Both the position numbers and the translations under genes were made by a program. A stretch of DNA of 50,296 bases from Halococcus hamelinensis 100A6 (GTDB taxonomy: Archaea > Halobacteriota > Halobacteria > Halobacteriales > Halococcaceae): NCBI RefSeq assembly GCF_000336675.1, contig NZ_AOMB01000008.1:1-50296 (forward strand). Reading direction: 5' to 3'. Below are positions 7,430 through 16,604 of the stretch, piece by piece (position 1 is the stretch's first letter; each line of letters starts with the position of its first letter). Below the pieces are notes generated by a model. It did not search any database. It saw only the letters and a list, made by a program, of their open reading frames with translations, and was not told where the DNA came from.

Positions 7430-8236
7430 TCAGTTCCAGGGCGCGTGGTCGGGGTCGACGACCCGGTACTCGCCCTCGACCGAGTCGATCAGGTCGACGT
7501 CCTCCTCGTCGAGGTCGATGTCGCGCGCCGCGAGGTTGTCACGGAGGTGGTCCTCGCTGCTGGCTTTCGGGATCACGGCGACGTTGTCCTTCGCGAGCAG
7601 CCACGCGATGGTTGTCTGGGCGGGCGTCGCGTCGTGTTTCTCCGCGACCTCCTCGATCTCGGGGCGGTCGAACACCTCGCCGCGGGCGAGCGGCGAGTAC
7701 GCCACCAGCCAGTGGTCGTGTTCCTGGGCGTAGGCCACGAGCTCCTCCTGCTGGCAGAGGGGATGCATCTCGACCTGGTGAGCGGCGAGCGGCGCGTCGA
7801 GGACCTCGCGAGCCTCGTCGAGCAGCTCCGGCGTGAAGTTCGAGAGCCCGAGGTTGCGGGCCTTGCCGGCCTCGTAGGCCTCGTCGAAGGCGGGGAGTAC
7901 GTCCTCGTGGTCGTAGACCCCCGACGGCCAGTGGACGTAGAGCAGGTCGACGTAGTCGACCCCGAGCCGGTCGAGACAGCCGTCGATGGCCTCGGGGACT
8001 TCTTCGGGTTCGGGCGGCACGTCGACGTGGACCGTCTTGGTCGCGAGGAACACGTCGTCGCGGTCGACCGACGAGGACCGGATGCCCTCGCCGACGGCCG
8101 CCTCGTTGCCGTAGACCTGTGCGGTGTCGACGGCGCGATAGCCCGTATCGAGCGCCGTGGAGACGGTGTCGGCCCAGTCGTCGCCGTCGTCGCTCGAATA
8201 GGTCCCGAGTCCGAGCCGGGGAAGGTCGATCGGCAT
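7430..8236 (-). CDS. Aldo/keto reductase
   Basis: A 268-residue (beta/alpha)8 NAD(P)H-dependent carbonyl reductase. It shows the AKR signature: GLGTYSSDD at the N-terminus, the catalytic Asp and Tyr in YRAVDTAQVYGNE, the catalytic Lys in LATKTVHVD, and the His in VDLLYVHWP. NADPH-site elements are LGLSNFTPE and the C-terminal IPKASSEDHLRDN. Length is typical. Substrate is not predictable. It stands alone, between a convergent zinc microprotein and the divergent dodecin gene. Confidence 0.95.
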   Translation of the reverse strand: MPIDLPRLGLGTYSSDDGDDWADTVSTALDTGYRAVDTAQVYGNEAAVGEGIRSSSVDRDDVFLATKTVHVDVPPEPEEVPEAIDGCLDRLGVDYVDLLYVHWPSGVYDHEDVLPAFDEAYEAGKARNLGLSNFTPELLDEAREVLDAPLAAHQVEMHPLCQQEELVAYAQEHDHWLVAYSPLARGEVFDRPEIEEVAEKHDATPAQTTIAWLLAKDNVAVIPKASSEDHLRDNLAARDIDLDEEDVDLIDSVEGEYRVVDPDHAPWN

Positions 8237-8363
8237 GGCTCCCGTTCGGCGGTCGAGCGGTTTGACTCTGGTGTTCGTGGCAGCCCACTAAAAGGGGTGA
8301 GTGGCGGCGGTCGTCACCGAGATCCGACGGTTCATTCGGCCGCCCTCCCCACGGGGGACTGCA

Positions 8364-8564
8364 ATGGTCTACAAGAAAGTCACGCTGATCGGAACGAGCC
8401 CCGAGAGCTTCGAGGATGCCGTCGACGACGCCGCCCAGGAGGCCACGGACAGCCTCGAGAACGTCTACTGGATCGAGGTCGAGGGGCTGAGCGTCGAGGT
8501 CGCCTCGGCGGACGGCCACGAGTACCAGGCCGAGGTCGAGGTCTCGTTCGAAGTCGAGGGGTAG
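8364..8564 (+). CDS. Dodecin (flavin-binding dodecamer)
   Basis: A 66-residue protein starting MVYKKVTLIGTSPESFEDAVDDA, the hallmark of dodecin, with the beta-alpha-beta-beta fold. NVYWIEVEG carries the tryptophan that stacks on the flavin, and EYQAEVEVSFEVEG carries the glutamine that hydrogen-bonds it. In Halobacterium dodecin stores riboflavin or lumichrome as stacked pairs in a 12-subunit shell. An upstream in-frame start (8301) adds 21 unrelated residues, and the conserved N-terminus begins at 8364. Confidence 0.95.
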   Translation: MVYKKVTLIGTSPESFEDAVDDAAQEATDSLENVYWIEVEGLSVEVASADGHEYQAEVEVSFEVEG

Positions 8565-8597
8565 GCCGACAGGAGAAACACTCGGTTCGAGCGCTCC

Positions 8598-9062
8598 TCA
8601 GACGACCTCGATCCCGGCGACCCGCGCGGTGGCGATGTTCTTCGGGTCGTTGTTCGGGTAGTTGACGACGAACCGCCACACCTCCCCGGGCCCGAGCGTG
8701 TCGCTGCCGACCCAGCCACCGGCGAGGGACTCACCGGCGTCGTCGAGGAATCGGATGTCGAGGCGGACCTGTTCGATGGTCGTTCCCGAGACGTTTCGGA
8801 GCCGGCCGACGACCGCCGGCACCCCCGTGTACTGGCTCGCGAGCGACGCGCCGAACAGCGCGACCCGACCGTCAGCGTAGAGCGACGCCCGCCGACCGTT
8901 GTCGAGCGTCGTCGACCCGCTCGGCTCGGGGACGGGGATCGACCCGTAGGCGGGCCCGTTCTCCGGTCCGTCGCCCAGGAGTGCGTCCGCACCGAGCATC
9001 CCCCCGGTACTGAGGAGCACCGCTCCGCCGGCACCGGTCGCGACGAACGTACGGCGGTCCAT
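8598..9062 (-). CDS. FxLYD-domain secreted protein with Tat-like signal
   Basis: A 154-residue protein starting MDRRTFVATGAGGAVLL. The twin arginine, Phe and following hydrophobic stretch suggest Tat export. The mature part has a beta-sandwich pattern (VVGRLRNVSGTTIEQVRLDIRFLDDAG, then GEVWRFVVNYP), as in FxLYD domains. No lipobox cysteine follows the signal, so it is either released or held by the signal helix. The upstream in-frame start (9197) reads through repeat DNA and is rejected. Partners are unknown. Confidence 0.8.
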   Translation of the reverse strand: MDRRTFVATGAGGAVLLSTGGMLGADALLGDGPENGPAYGSIPVPEPSGSTTLDNGRRASLYADGRVALFGASLASQYTGVPAVVGRLRNVSGTTIEQVRLDIRFLDDAGESLAGGWVGSDTLGPGEVWRFVVNYPNNDPKNIATARVAGIEVV

Positions 9063-9149
9063 GTGGCGCGTGGGTCGGCCAGCGTGGAAAACCGTTCGAA
9101 TCCATCGTGAGGCGATTCGGCTGCGGAGCGGTGGCGGTTCGGTCGCAGT

Positions 9150-9270
9150 GGCGCGCGGGAGCACGCGGAGCGTGCGACTCGTGCGAGGGATGAGCACCGG
9201 AGTGAGCGAGCAACGCGAGCGAACGAGGAGCGCAATCGGCTGGGGAGGGTGTGGCTGACGCGGGGCGGTG
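9150..9270 (+). repeat. Intergenic repeat element, copy A
   Basis: This segment of the 392-bp gap between the FxLYD gene and alaS matches 35454-35571. Shared blocks are GCGCGCGGGA, a hairpin, GYGCGAGGGATGAGC and AATCGRCTGGGG followed by a TGTGG block. The hairpin is GCACGC-GGA-GCGTGC here and GGGCC-GTA-GGCCC in the other copy, so pairing is kept while sequence changes. I see no open reading frame in it worth reporting. Confidence 0.75.
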
Positions 9271-9310
9271 GCGGTGAGGAGGAAGTGGTTGTCCCGCGAA
9301 CGAGGCTGCA

Positions 9311-9331
9311 GGCCGAGTGAGCGGCCTTTTT
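9311..9331 (+). terminator. Hairpin plus T-run, terminator-like
   Basis: GGCCG-AGTGAG-CGGCC forms a short GC stem followed directly by five T (9327-9331). This looks like an intrinsic terminator for a transcript running rightwards out of the repeat element at 9150-9270. No annotated plus-strand gene ends here, which raises the possibility that the element itself is transcribed. Confidence 0.45.
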
Positions 9332-9339
9332 AGTCCGCC

Positions 9340-9442
9340 GGAAGACGCTTCGCGTCTTCCGAGCCTTGCTTCGCGATGCTCAGCAAGACAGGTTCTTGGA
9401 CGGGGGCATCGGGCCGCTTCGCGGCCCTCAACCCCCGTCCAA
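9340..9442. other. Cluster of strong hairpins downstream of alaS
   Basis: Three inverted repeats follow one another: GGAAGACGC-TTC-GCGTCTTCC (9340-9360), TTGCT/AGCAA (9366-9386), and an 11-bp outer stem TTGGACGGGGG/CCCCCGTCCAA (9396-9406 with 9432-9442). The last encloses GGGCCGC-TTC-GCGGCCC (9411-9427). Read on the minus strand, a T6 run precedes the large hairpin just after the alaS stop. It may end or stabilise the alaS mRNA, or be a non-coding RNA. Confidence 0.6.
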
Positions 9443-9454
9443 AAAAGTGGAGGG

Positions 9455-12235
9455 TTAGGCGTTCAGGACGCGCCGGAGCACGTCGGGTGCGTCGTCGAGC
9501 GCGTCGTCGAGGTCCTCGGTGTTGGGACCGCCGCCCTGGGCGAAGTCCGCGGGTCCGCCGCCGCCGCCGCCGACCCTCGCGGCGAGCTCGCCGACCACTT
9601 CGCCCGCGTCGATCCCGACCCCGTCGGGCACCGCGACCACGAACTGTGCGCCGTCCGCGCCGCTCCCGACCACCGCGACCTGGCCGCCGTCGGCCAACGC
9701 GTTCGCCGTCGCGCGGAGCTCGTCGACCTCGGCGTCGAGGCGCTGGATCACCGCCGTCGCGTCGCCGACGTCGACCTCCTCGCCCTCGACGCCGCCCGCG
9801 GCGCGCGCCTCCGCGAGTTCGGCTTCGAGGGTCTCGATGCGTTTGCCGCGCGCCTTCCACTCGCCGAAGAAGCGCTCGGCGGTCCCCGGAACCTCCGCCG
9901 GCGAGACGTCGAAGGCCTCGGCCGCCCCGTAGAGGGCGTCCTCGGTGTCCTGAGTCGCCGCGATGGCCGCCTCGCCCGCCGCGAAGGTCAGGCGCTCGAC
10001 GCCGTCCTGGACGCGTTCGGTGGAGCGGACCTTGATCGCGCCGATGTCGCCGGTACGCGAAACGTGGGTCCCGCCGCAGGCCTGGACGTCGTCGGAGACG
10101 TGGATCAGTCGGATGTGCTCGCCCGGCGGGATCCCGCCCTGATAGAGGTCGAAGCCGTACCGTTTCTCGGCGTCGTTGCGGTCGGGCCACTCCGCCGTGA
10201 CCTGCACGTTGTCGGTGACGAGGTCGTTGGCGCGGCGTTCGATCGCCTTCACCTCCTCTCTCGATATCCGGTCGTAGTGGTGGATGTCGAGCCGCGACCG
10301 GTCGAGTCCCTTCTGCGCGCCGGCCTGTCGGATGTGGTCGCCGAGCACCTCTCGCGCGGCGTGACCGACGATGTGGGTCGCGGTGTGGTTGCGCATCAGC
10401 TGGCGTCGTCGGCCGGCGTCGATGGTCCCGCGAACGAACTCGCCGGTGCCGGGGTCCTCGTCGGTGTGGTGGACCACGACGTCGCCCTCCCGCCGGACGT
10501 CCTCGACGTCGGCGGTGACGTCGTCGGTGTTCAGCGTGCCCGTATCGGCGGGCTGGCCGCCGCCCTCCGGGTAGAAGAGGGTCCGGTCGAGCACCACGTC
10601 GTAGCCGTCCTCGCGCTCGAAGACGTCGAGCACCATCGCCTCGAACTCCATGCGCTCCTGGTCGTCGTAGTAGCCGAGTTCGGTCTCGGGGAGGTCCGCG
10701 ATCCGTTCGTCGGTCGTCTCGTCGGCCGTCTCGTCGGCCTCGGGCTCGCCGTGACGCGCCGCGACCCGGCTGTAGAAGTCGTCGGGAACCGCGACGTCAG
10801 CGCCCTTCTCGCGGGCGATCTCGGCCACCATGTCGGGCTGAATGCCGTGTGAATCGTAGAGCTCGAGGAGTTCGTCGGTGGGGATCGGTTCGTCGCGGTC
10901 GGCGTACTCGTCGGCGAGCTGGCGGACCCGCCGGCCACCGCGTTCGAGGGTTTCGCGGTACTTCTCGAGCTCCGTCCGGACGATGTCCCTGATGGTGTCG
11001 CGGTTCTCGTAGCCGAGGCGCTCGGCCTGCATGTCGACCAGCTCGTCGAGCGGCGCGTCGATGTCCACGGTGTCACAGAGGCGTTTGGTGCGCCGGAGCA
11101 CCATCCGGGCGAGATACCCGGTAGAAACGTTCGAGGGCACGATCTCGTCGCCGAGCATGTAGGCCAGCGTTCGGCAGTGGTCCGCGATGGCGTAGATGGC
11201 TTCGAGGGGTTCGAGGAGTTCCCGCAACTCGCCGACCTCGACGCCGAGCTGGTCGGCGATCTCGCCGCGGGCCGCCTCCGCGTCCTCGGCCTCGTCGATG
11301 TCCATGTGGCCCGCGAGCGTCGCCGCCCGCGTGACGAGTTCTTCTTGGTCAGCCGTGTGGTCGATCCCCGCGTTCTCCTTCAGGAAGGCGATCATCTCGG
11401 GGTAGATCGCTTCATAAACTGTGGGCGTCCCCTGGGAGACCCACGTCCAGCGTTCGAGCCCGTAGCCCGTATCCACCACGTAGGTGTCCATCTTCGAGTA
11501 GCGGTTGCCGTCCTTCAGCTCGTAGTCGCCCTCGGGGTCCTGCTCCATCGACATGAAGACGAGCGTGGCGAGCTCCACCCCGCGGTAGATGACCTCGATG
11601 GCGGGGCCGGCGTTGCCGCCGCCGACCCACGGGTCCTCGATGTAGGTTATCTCCTCGATGTTCGCGCCCATCGCCTCGAAGAACGAATCGCAGTATCGCA
11701 CCGTCTGGTCCTTCCAGTAGACCTCGCCCTCGTAGGCGTACTTTCCGGGATTATCGAGGTCCTCGCGCGCGTTGAACGCGGTGTGGGACATCATCTCGAA
11801 GGCCATCGTGTGTCGCCCCGTCTTCCCCACGTTGTCGATGTCCTGCATCCGGATGCAGGGCTGGCTGATCGCGAGCGGGTTCGCGGGCGGCGGGCTCTTG
11901 CCGGCGGTGACGAGCGGCTGGAAGTCGTAGATCGACGCCTGGGTGAGCAAGACGTCGTCGCGCCAGCGGTTCGCCGCCACGGGATAGGGGTCGACCCGTT
12001 CGTGGTCGTGGTCTTCGAAGAAGGTGAGGAACGCCTCGCGCATCTCCTCCAAGCTCAGCTCCTCGTCGAGGCTCCGCTCGCCGATGAAGGCGTACTCGTC
12101 GCACGGCGGTTCGCCACAGGTCTCGCGTGACTCGTCGCGCGTCCAGAAGAACGACCCACAGCCCGGACACTCCTTCCGGACGAAGCCCTCCTCCTCGAAG
12201 TACGCTAATTGGTACTCGGCTTCGAGCGTGCTCAT
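9455..12235 (-). CDS. alaS: Alanine-tRNA ligase (archaeal type)
   Basis: A 926-residue class II synthetase charging tRNA-Ala. It begins [20 protein letters not shown] and then has an archaeal zinc-binding insert ([11 protein letters not shown], with Cys pairs near residues 22-45). The class II catalytic core follows, with [15 protein letters not shown]-type motif 2 and the GYGLERW motif 3. The editing domain has HTATH and QACGGTHVS zinc ligands, and a C-Ala domain ends [17 protein letters not shown]. An ATG 9 nt upstream (12244) is also possible; I prefer the one matching the family N-terminus. Confidence 0.97.
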   Translation of the reverse strand: MSTLEAEYQLAYFEEEGFVRKECPGCGSFFWTRDESRETCGEPPCDEYAFIGERSLDEELSLEEMREAFLTFFEDHDHERVDPYPVAANRWRDDVLLTQASIYDFQPLVTAGKSPPPANPLAISQPCIRMQDIDNVGKTGRHTMAFEMMSHTAFNAREDLDNPGKYAYEGEVYWKDQTVRYCDSFFEAMGANIEEITYIEDPWVGGGNAGPAIEVIYRGVELATLVFMSMEQDPEGDYELKDGNRYSKMDTYVVDTGYGLERWTWVSQGTPTVYEAIYPEMIAFLKENAGIDHTADQEELVTRAATLAGHMDIDEAEDAEAARGEIADQLGVEVGELRELLEPLEAIYAIADHCRTLAYMLGDEIVPSNVSTGYLARMVLRRTKRLCDTVDIDAPLDELVDMQAERLGYENRDTIRDIVRTELEKYRETLERGGRRVRQLADEYADRDEPIPTDELLELYDSHGIQPDMVAEIAREKGADVAVPDDFYSRVAARHGEPEADETADETTDERIADLPETELGYYDDQERMEFEAMVLDVFEREDGYDVVLDRTLFYPEGGGQPADTGTLNTDDVTADVEDVRREGDVVVHHTDEDPGTGEFVRGTIDAGRRRQLMRNHTATHIVGHAAREVLGDHIRQAGAQKGLDRSRLDIHHYDRISREEVKAIERRANDLVTDNVQVTAEWPDRNDAEKRYGFDLYQGGIPPGEHIRLIHVSDDVQACGGTHVSRTGDIGAIKVRSTERVQDGVERLTFAAGEAAIAATQDTEDALYGAAEAFDVSPAEVPGTAERFFGEWKARGKRIETLEAELAEARAAGGVEGEEVDVGDATAVIQRLDAEVDELRATANALADGGQVAVVGSGADGAQFVVAVPDGVGIDAGEVVGELAARVGGGGGGPADFAQGGGPNTEDLDDALDDAPDVLRRVLNA

Positions 12236-12376
12236 GATATCCACTCAAACCCGGCGTTCGCCTAAAACAGTTGCGTACCCGCTCACCGAAGTGGATCCGC
12301 CGGGGAGTAGCCGGCCTCGACGGTAGTTTTTTCGCGGTATCGATCGGGAAAAACGCAATGGCAGTTCGTTCCCGGT

Positions 12377-13684
12377 TCAGAGCGAGTCCTCGATTTCGTG
12401 GAGTTCGTGTGCGATCGGTTCGCGTTCGAAGTAGAGGAGTTCGACCGCGACGACGCCGACCGCGAGCGCGACCACCACGACGAACGTGTCGAACTCGGCG
12501 CTGAAGAGGTGCGAGAGCAGCGAGACCACCGCCGCCACCGCACCGACCGCCCCGAACCCGGGGACGAGAGCTGTGACGAGCGAGTCGCGCTGGGTGAACG
12601 CCAGCGCGCTCATCCCGCCGAAGATCGTGATGAACGCGAGCGAGGCGAACGAGGTGATGGCGTCGAGGCTGCCGACGAGGACGAAGGCGGCGGTGAGGAG
12701 TCCGAGCACCACGAGGAGGCGTGTCGGTTCGTCGCCGGTCGAACCGCGGAGCCGGTTCGGGAGGAAGTCATCGGCGACCATCCGCTTCGAGAGCCGCGCG
12801 GAGCTGAACAGGGTGGCGTTGAGCGCGCTCGCGGTCGAGAACAGCGCCGCGACGGCGACCAGCACGAAGCCCGTCTCGCCGAAGAAGGGCCGGGCGGCGA
12901 CCGCGAGCGCGGTGTCGGCGTTTCGCCGGATCACCGGGAGGGGAACGAGGTCGGTGGTGACCACGGCGGCCAGCACGTAGAGCCCCGTGGCGGCGGCGAT
13001 GGCGATGTAGACCGCGTTTCTGACGGTTCGCCCGGGGTTCCGGATGGAATCCTGGTCGAAAAAGAGGAGCTCCCAGCCCTCGAACGCGACGAACGCGAGG
13101 CCGCCGGCGACGACCGGCCCGACCCCGAAGTGTTCGAACCCAGTGACGAGTTCCCCGTGCGTGAAGCCGTAGTAGACCCCGGCGACGCCGAACACGAGGA
13201 GGATCAGGACCTTGACGCCGACGAGGAGCTCCTCCGACCGGCCGGAGGCGTGGGCACCGGCAGTGTTGAGACCGACGAAGATCGCGACCACGAGAACCGA
13301 GACGAGGGGGCGAAGCGGCACCCCGGAAAGGCTCGCGACGCCGACGAGTTCGGTGAAGTAGCCGCCGAAGGCGAAGGCGTAGAGCGACATCGTGCCGACG
13401 TAGCCGATGACGAACGTCCAGCCGACCATCCCCGCGAGCGTGGTGCTGCCGGTGAACCGCTCGACGTAGGTCATCGGGCCGGCGTTGCCACCGACGAGCC
13501 GGTTGAGGCGGACGAACGAGTAGCCCGCGCACGCCGCGATCAGCCCCGCGACCACGAACGCGAACCACGCGAGGGTGTCGGCGGCGACCGCGACGACGCC
13601 GAGCGCCGCGAAGATCCCGCCGCCGACCATCCCGCCGATCGCCATCGATACCGTCTCCGTGAGGGTCAATCCGCCGTCGGCCAT
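12377..13684 (-). CDS. APC-superfamily amino acid permease
   Basis: A 435-residue membrane protein with about 12 helices. The first helix carries the substrate-binding glycine motif (SMAIGGMVGGGIFAALG) of APC transporters. Further features are GNAGPMTYVERF in helix 3 and FVAFEGWELLFFDQDSIRNPGRTV in the middle, the latter typical of the family's helix 6 and following loop. It ends in a short cytoplasmic tail (REPIAHELHEIEDSL). Probable role is amino acid uptake coupled to Na+ or H+. Substrate cannot be named. It is divergent from the metallophosphoesterase gene. Confidence 0.92.
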   Translation of the reverse strand: MADGGLTLTETVSMAIGGMVGGGIFAALGVVAVAADTLAWFAFVVAGLIAACAGYSFVRLNRLVGGNAGPMTYVERFTGSTTLAGMVGWTFVIGYVGTMSLYAFAFGGYFTELVGVASLSGVPLRPLVSVLVVAIFVGLNTAGAHASGRSEELLVGVKVLILLVFGVAGVYYGFTHGELVTGFEHFGVGPVVAGGLAFVAFEGWELLFFDQDSIRNPGRTVRNAVYIAIAAATGLYVLAAVVTTDLVPLPVIRRNADTALAVAARPFFGETGFVLVAVAALFSTASALNATLFSSARLSKRMVADDFLPNRLRGSTGDEPTRLLVVLGLLTAAFVLVGSLDAITSFASLAFITIFGGMSALAFTQRDSLVTALVPGFGAVGAVAAVVSLLSHLFSAEFDTFVVVVALAVGVVAVELLYFEREPIAHELHEIEDSL

Positions 13685-13791
13685 GTCGGATGCAGGCCCG
13701 GCCCGGATTTATACGCCCTGACCTTCCGGTCGGCACGAACCGTCCCGCCCCCACACCCCGCGTTGAAGGCCGTGGAGGGCCGAGGGCGGGC

Positions 13792-14448
13792 ATGGAGATC
13801 GGCCTCATCTCGGATATCCACGGGAATCGGCCCGCGCTCGACGCGGTCTGGGACGACATGCCGGCCGTCGATGGCCTGGTGTGTGCGGGCGACGTCGTGG
13901 GCTACAACCCCTGGCCCGGCGCGTGTGTCGAGCAGGTGCGCGAGCGCGCGATCCCGACCGTGATGGGCAACCACGACCGGGCGACCACGACCGGCACCGC
14001 CTTCGGCTTCAACAGCATGGCGGGTGCAGGGGTCGAGTACGCCCGCGAGCAGCTCGACGAGGATCAGAGAAAGTGGCTCGGGGACCTCCCGGACGAGCGC
14101 ACCGAGTTCGACCGGGTGACGGTCGTCCACGGCCACCCCGACGACCCCGACCGCTACACCTACCCGGACCTGTTCGAGCCAGGGATGCTCGGTGAAGAAG
14201 ACGTACTCGTGCTCGGGCACACCCACGTCCAGCACCACGAGACCTACGACAAGGGGATCGTCGTGAACCCCGGCAGCGTCGGCCAGCCCCGCGACGGCGA
14301 CCCGCGGGCGGCGTACGCGATCCTGGACCTCGACGCGATGACGGTCGAGGAGCGGCGCGTCGACTACGACATCGACGCGGTCGAACGCGCGGTGGCCGAG
14401 GCGGGGCTGCCGGATGCCATCGGCAACCGACTCAGGAAGGGCCGATGA
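13792..14448 (+). CDS. Metallophosphoesterase, YfcE/MJ0936 type
   Basis: A 218-residue calcineurin-like phosphodiesterase. Metal-binding motifs appear in order: SDIHGN (residues 7-12), CAGDVVGYNPWPG, MGNHDRA, VHGHP and LGHTHVQ, then NPGSVGQPRDGD. Members cleave phosphodiesters such as cyclic nucleotides in vitro. The in vivo substrate is usually unknown. The in-frame extension from 13690 lies in the permease promoter region and is discarded. Confidence 0.93.
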   Translation: MEIGLISDIHGNRPALDAVWDDMPAVDGLVCAGDVVGYNPWPGACVEQVRERAIPTVMGNHDRATTTGTAFGFNSMAGAGVEYAREQLDEDQRKWLGDLPDERTEFDRVTVVHGHPDDPDRYTYPDLFEPGMLGEEDVLVLGHTHVQHHETYDKGIVVNPGSVGQPRDGDPRAAYAILDLDAMTVEERRVDYDIDAVERAVAEAGLPDAIGNRLRKGR

Positions 14449-14466
14449 ACGGGTAACCGGGTCGTA

Positions 14467-14496
14467 GATGAGCGGGTGTGCGGATGAGCGGGTGTG
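14467..14496. repeat. Two-unit 16-bp-period direct repeat
   Basis: GATGAGCGGGTGTG occurs at 14467-14480 and again at 14483-14496, separated by CG, just after the phosphoesterase stop codon. It looks like a slippage duplication in a non-coding spacer. No function is evident. Confidence 0.6.
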
Positions 14497-14529
14497 GGTA
14501 GCTGAATCGGATCGGCGGTCGAGGGAGAG

Positions 14530-14754
14530 TCACGCCTCGGACCGAGAACTGAACGCGACCCCGAACGCCGTGCCGATGCCGGCACCGATCGCGGTCCCGA
14601 TGCCGATGTCGTTGGTGGCGACGCCGAACGCCGCGCCCATCCCGATGCCGAGCGCGAGCCCGACCCCCATCCCCCTCGGGTTCAGCGCGTTCCCGTCGTC
14701 CCCACGGTTTCCTACGGCATCCTCGTCGGTCTCGTCGCTCGGAGCGGTCCCCAT
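14530..14754 (-). CDS. Small glycine-rich membrane protein
   Basis: A 74-residue protein. The first 26 residues are acidic and polar (TAPSDETDEDAVGNRGDDGN). Residues 29-68 form a Gly/Ala-rich hydrophobic hairpin with near-repeats (GVGLALGIGMGAAFGVA, then GIGTAIGAGIGTAFGVA). The internal duplication resembles glycine-zipper membrane proteins. I do not recognise a characterised family. It lies upstream of lysC on the plus-strand map but is transcribed leftwards like it. Confidence 0.65.
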   Translation of the reverse strand: MGTAPSDETDEDAVGNRGDDGNALNPRGMGVGLALGIGMGAAFGVATNDIGIGTAIGAGIGTAFGVAFSSRSEA

Positions 14755-14809
14755 ACGGGAACTGTCGTCCTTGGTGTGATAAAGCTACGCTCGCGTCAGA
14801 CCAGTCCGG

Positions 14810-15991
14810 TCAGTGGAAGGTATCCTGGATGACCGAGAGCGCCTGTTCGCGGTCGTCCCAGTCGACGAAGACCGCGACCGAGGTGGCGCTGGTGATCACG
14901 TCGTGGACCGCGATGCGTTCGTCCGCGAGGGTCTCGATCATGCCCTGGACGACCCCCGACTGGGTCGGGAGCTCGCCGCCGGTGACCCGGAGCGCCGCGA
15001 CCTCCTCGTCGACGGTGACGCTCGACAGCGCGTCCTCGTTGATCACCCGCTCGTGGAGGACGGTCTCGGCTTCGGTGCTCTCGCGCGAATAGACGTAGAA
15101 CGTCACCGAGTCCAGCCCGCTCGCCGCCGCGTCGATGTTGATGTCCGCCTCCGAGAGTGCGCCCGAGAGCGCCGCGAGGATGCCCGGTCGATTCCGGATC
15201 GCCCGGCCCGCGACGGTGAGACAGGCTAGCGGCTCCTCCTGGAGGTCGATCAAGGTCTCGAAGGTACCCTCGATGTGGGTGCCGCCCTGGAGGAGGTCGC
15301 CGTGCTGGTAGTGGACGACCCGCACGGAGAGGTCGGTCGTCTTGTAGTTGAGCGCGCTCGGCGCGATCACCTCCGCGCCGCGGAAGGAGAGGTTCCGGAG
15401 TTCGTCGACGCTTATCTTCGCGACGTTGCGCGCGCCCTCGACCACACGGGGGTCGCCGGTCATCACGCCCTCGACGTCGGTGACGATCACGACCTCGTCG
15501 GCCGACATGTAGTTGCCGAGCATGACCGCGGTCGTGTCCGAACCCCCCCGACCGAGCGTGGTGACCGCTCCGGCGTGGTCCTCGGCGAGAAAGCCCGTGA
15601 CGATCGGGACCATGCCGTCGAGCTGGTCGGCGAGCGCCTGGGCGCGGCGGGTGGTCTCCTCGACGTCGACCTCGCCCCGCGAGTCGGTGACGACCGGCCA
15701 GTGCTCCGAACCGGGTTCGAGGAAGGTCGCGTCGACCCCGCGGGCCGAGAGCGCGGCCTTCACCATCCGCGCCGAGGTCCGCTCGCCCATGCTCACGATC
15801 TCGGCGCGGTCGGCCTCGTCGGCCTCGAACTGGATCTCCCGGAGGAGGTAGTCGGTGGTCGAGCCCATCGCGCTGACGACCACCGCGATCTCGTGGCCCG
15901 CCTCGACCGCCGCGGCGACCGAGTCCGCCGCCCGGTTCACCCGCGAACCGCTGCCGAGGCTCGTGCCGCCGAACTTCGCTACGACCCGCAT
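14810..15991 (-). CDS. lysC: Aspartate kinase
   Basis: A 393-residue enzyme phosphorylating aspartate, the first step to threonine, methionine, isoleucine and (by the DAP route) lysine. The amino acid kinase domain opens with MRVVAKFGGTSLG, includes SAMGSTTDYLL and SMGERTSARMV, and carries FLAEDHAGAVTTLGRGGSDTTAV and VVIVTDVEGVMTGDPRVV. Two ACT domains follow from about residue 250, implying end-product feedback control. The ATG 21 nt upstream (16012) adds only MRAREPT and is less likely. Neighbouring genes are not in the pathway. Confidence 0.96.
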   Translation of the reverse strand: MRVVAKFGGTSLGSGSRVNRAADSVAAAVEAGHEIAVVVSAMGSTTDYLLREIQFEADEADRAEIVSMGERTSARMVKAALSARGVDATFLEPGSEHWPVVTDSRGEVDVEETTRRAQALADQLDGMVPIVTGFLAEDHAGAVTTLGRGGSDTTAVMLGNYMSADEVVIVTDVEGVMTGDPRVVEGARNVAKISVDELRNLSFRGAEVIAPSALNYKTTDLSVRVVHYQHGDLLQGGTHIEGTFETLIDLQEEPLACLTVAGRAIRNRPGILAALSGALSEADINIDAAASGLDSVTFYVYSRESTEAETVLHERVINEDALSSVTVDEEVAALRVTGGELPTQSGVVQGMIETLADERIAVHDVITSATSVAVFVDWDDREQALSVIQDTFH

Positions 15992-16101
15992 CGTCGGCTC
16001 CCTCGCCCGCAAACCCTCGCTGGCGTGTGAATGTAGGACATGGTTGCCGGTTGGACGGGCCGGGGATAACTGCTTCCATCCGTTCTCCGGTCGGCTGAGG
16101 G

Positions 16102-16107
16102 TTTAAG
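16102..16107 (+). promoter_or_regulatory. TATA-like box of the GNAT-like gene
   Basis: TTTAAG lies 24-29 nt before the ATG at 16131, the usual leaderless spacing. A G-rich CCGGGGGGC sits directly before the start. Confidence 0.5.
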
Positions 16108-16130
16108 CGCGCGCCCCACCTCCGGGGGGC

Positions 16131-16514
16131 ATGGAGGTTCGCGATGCCGTCGAGGCCGACGCGGAGCCCCTGGCCGCGCTCGCGGACGCGCCCACCGAGA
16201 CCATGCGCAACCTCGTCCACGACAGGACCGTGCGGGTGGCCGACGACGGCGGGAGAGCGGTCGGGTTCGTGAGCTTCGACGCCCGGCGCGACGCGGTGCA
16301 CGTCACGCAGTTCGAGGGGGATCGCGAGGTCGCCGAACGCCTCCTCCGCGAACCCGGCCGGTTCGCCGATGGCGAGGGAATGTCGGTCGAACTCCTCGTC
16401 GAGGCCGACCGTGAAGACCTCAGAGCCGCCGCCCTCGATGCGGGCTTCGAGGAGCGCGGTTCCGGGCCGCGGTTCGACGGCGCGGAGACCGTCGCGTTTC
16501 GACGCGACCCGTAG
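16131..16514 (+). CDS. GNAT-like acetyltransferase domain protein
   Basis: A 127-residue protein beginning MEVRDAVEADAEPLAALADAP, the usual beta1-alpha1 start of GNAT proteins. A FVSFDARRDAVHVTQFEG strand pair and the ending AALDAGFEERGSGPRFDG, like the last GNAT strand region, follow. A clear R/Q-x-x-G-x-G/A acetyl-CoA loop is missing, so it may be inactive or bind CoA atypically. It is divergent from lysC. Function is unassigned. Confidence 0.7.
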   Translation: MEVRDAVEADAEPLAALADAPTETMRNLVHDRTVRVADDGGRAVGFVSFDARRDAVHVTQFEGDREVAERLLREPGRFADGEGMSVELLVEADREDLRAAALDAGFEERGSGPRFDGAETVAFRRDP

Positions 16515-16604
16515 CGAGCGCGGCTCGCGACAGGAGCGACCGGCGGACGAACGCGCCCTCGTCATCGGTGGATTCAAACCCGCGATCGATGGAGTGTCAC
16601 ACCA

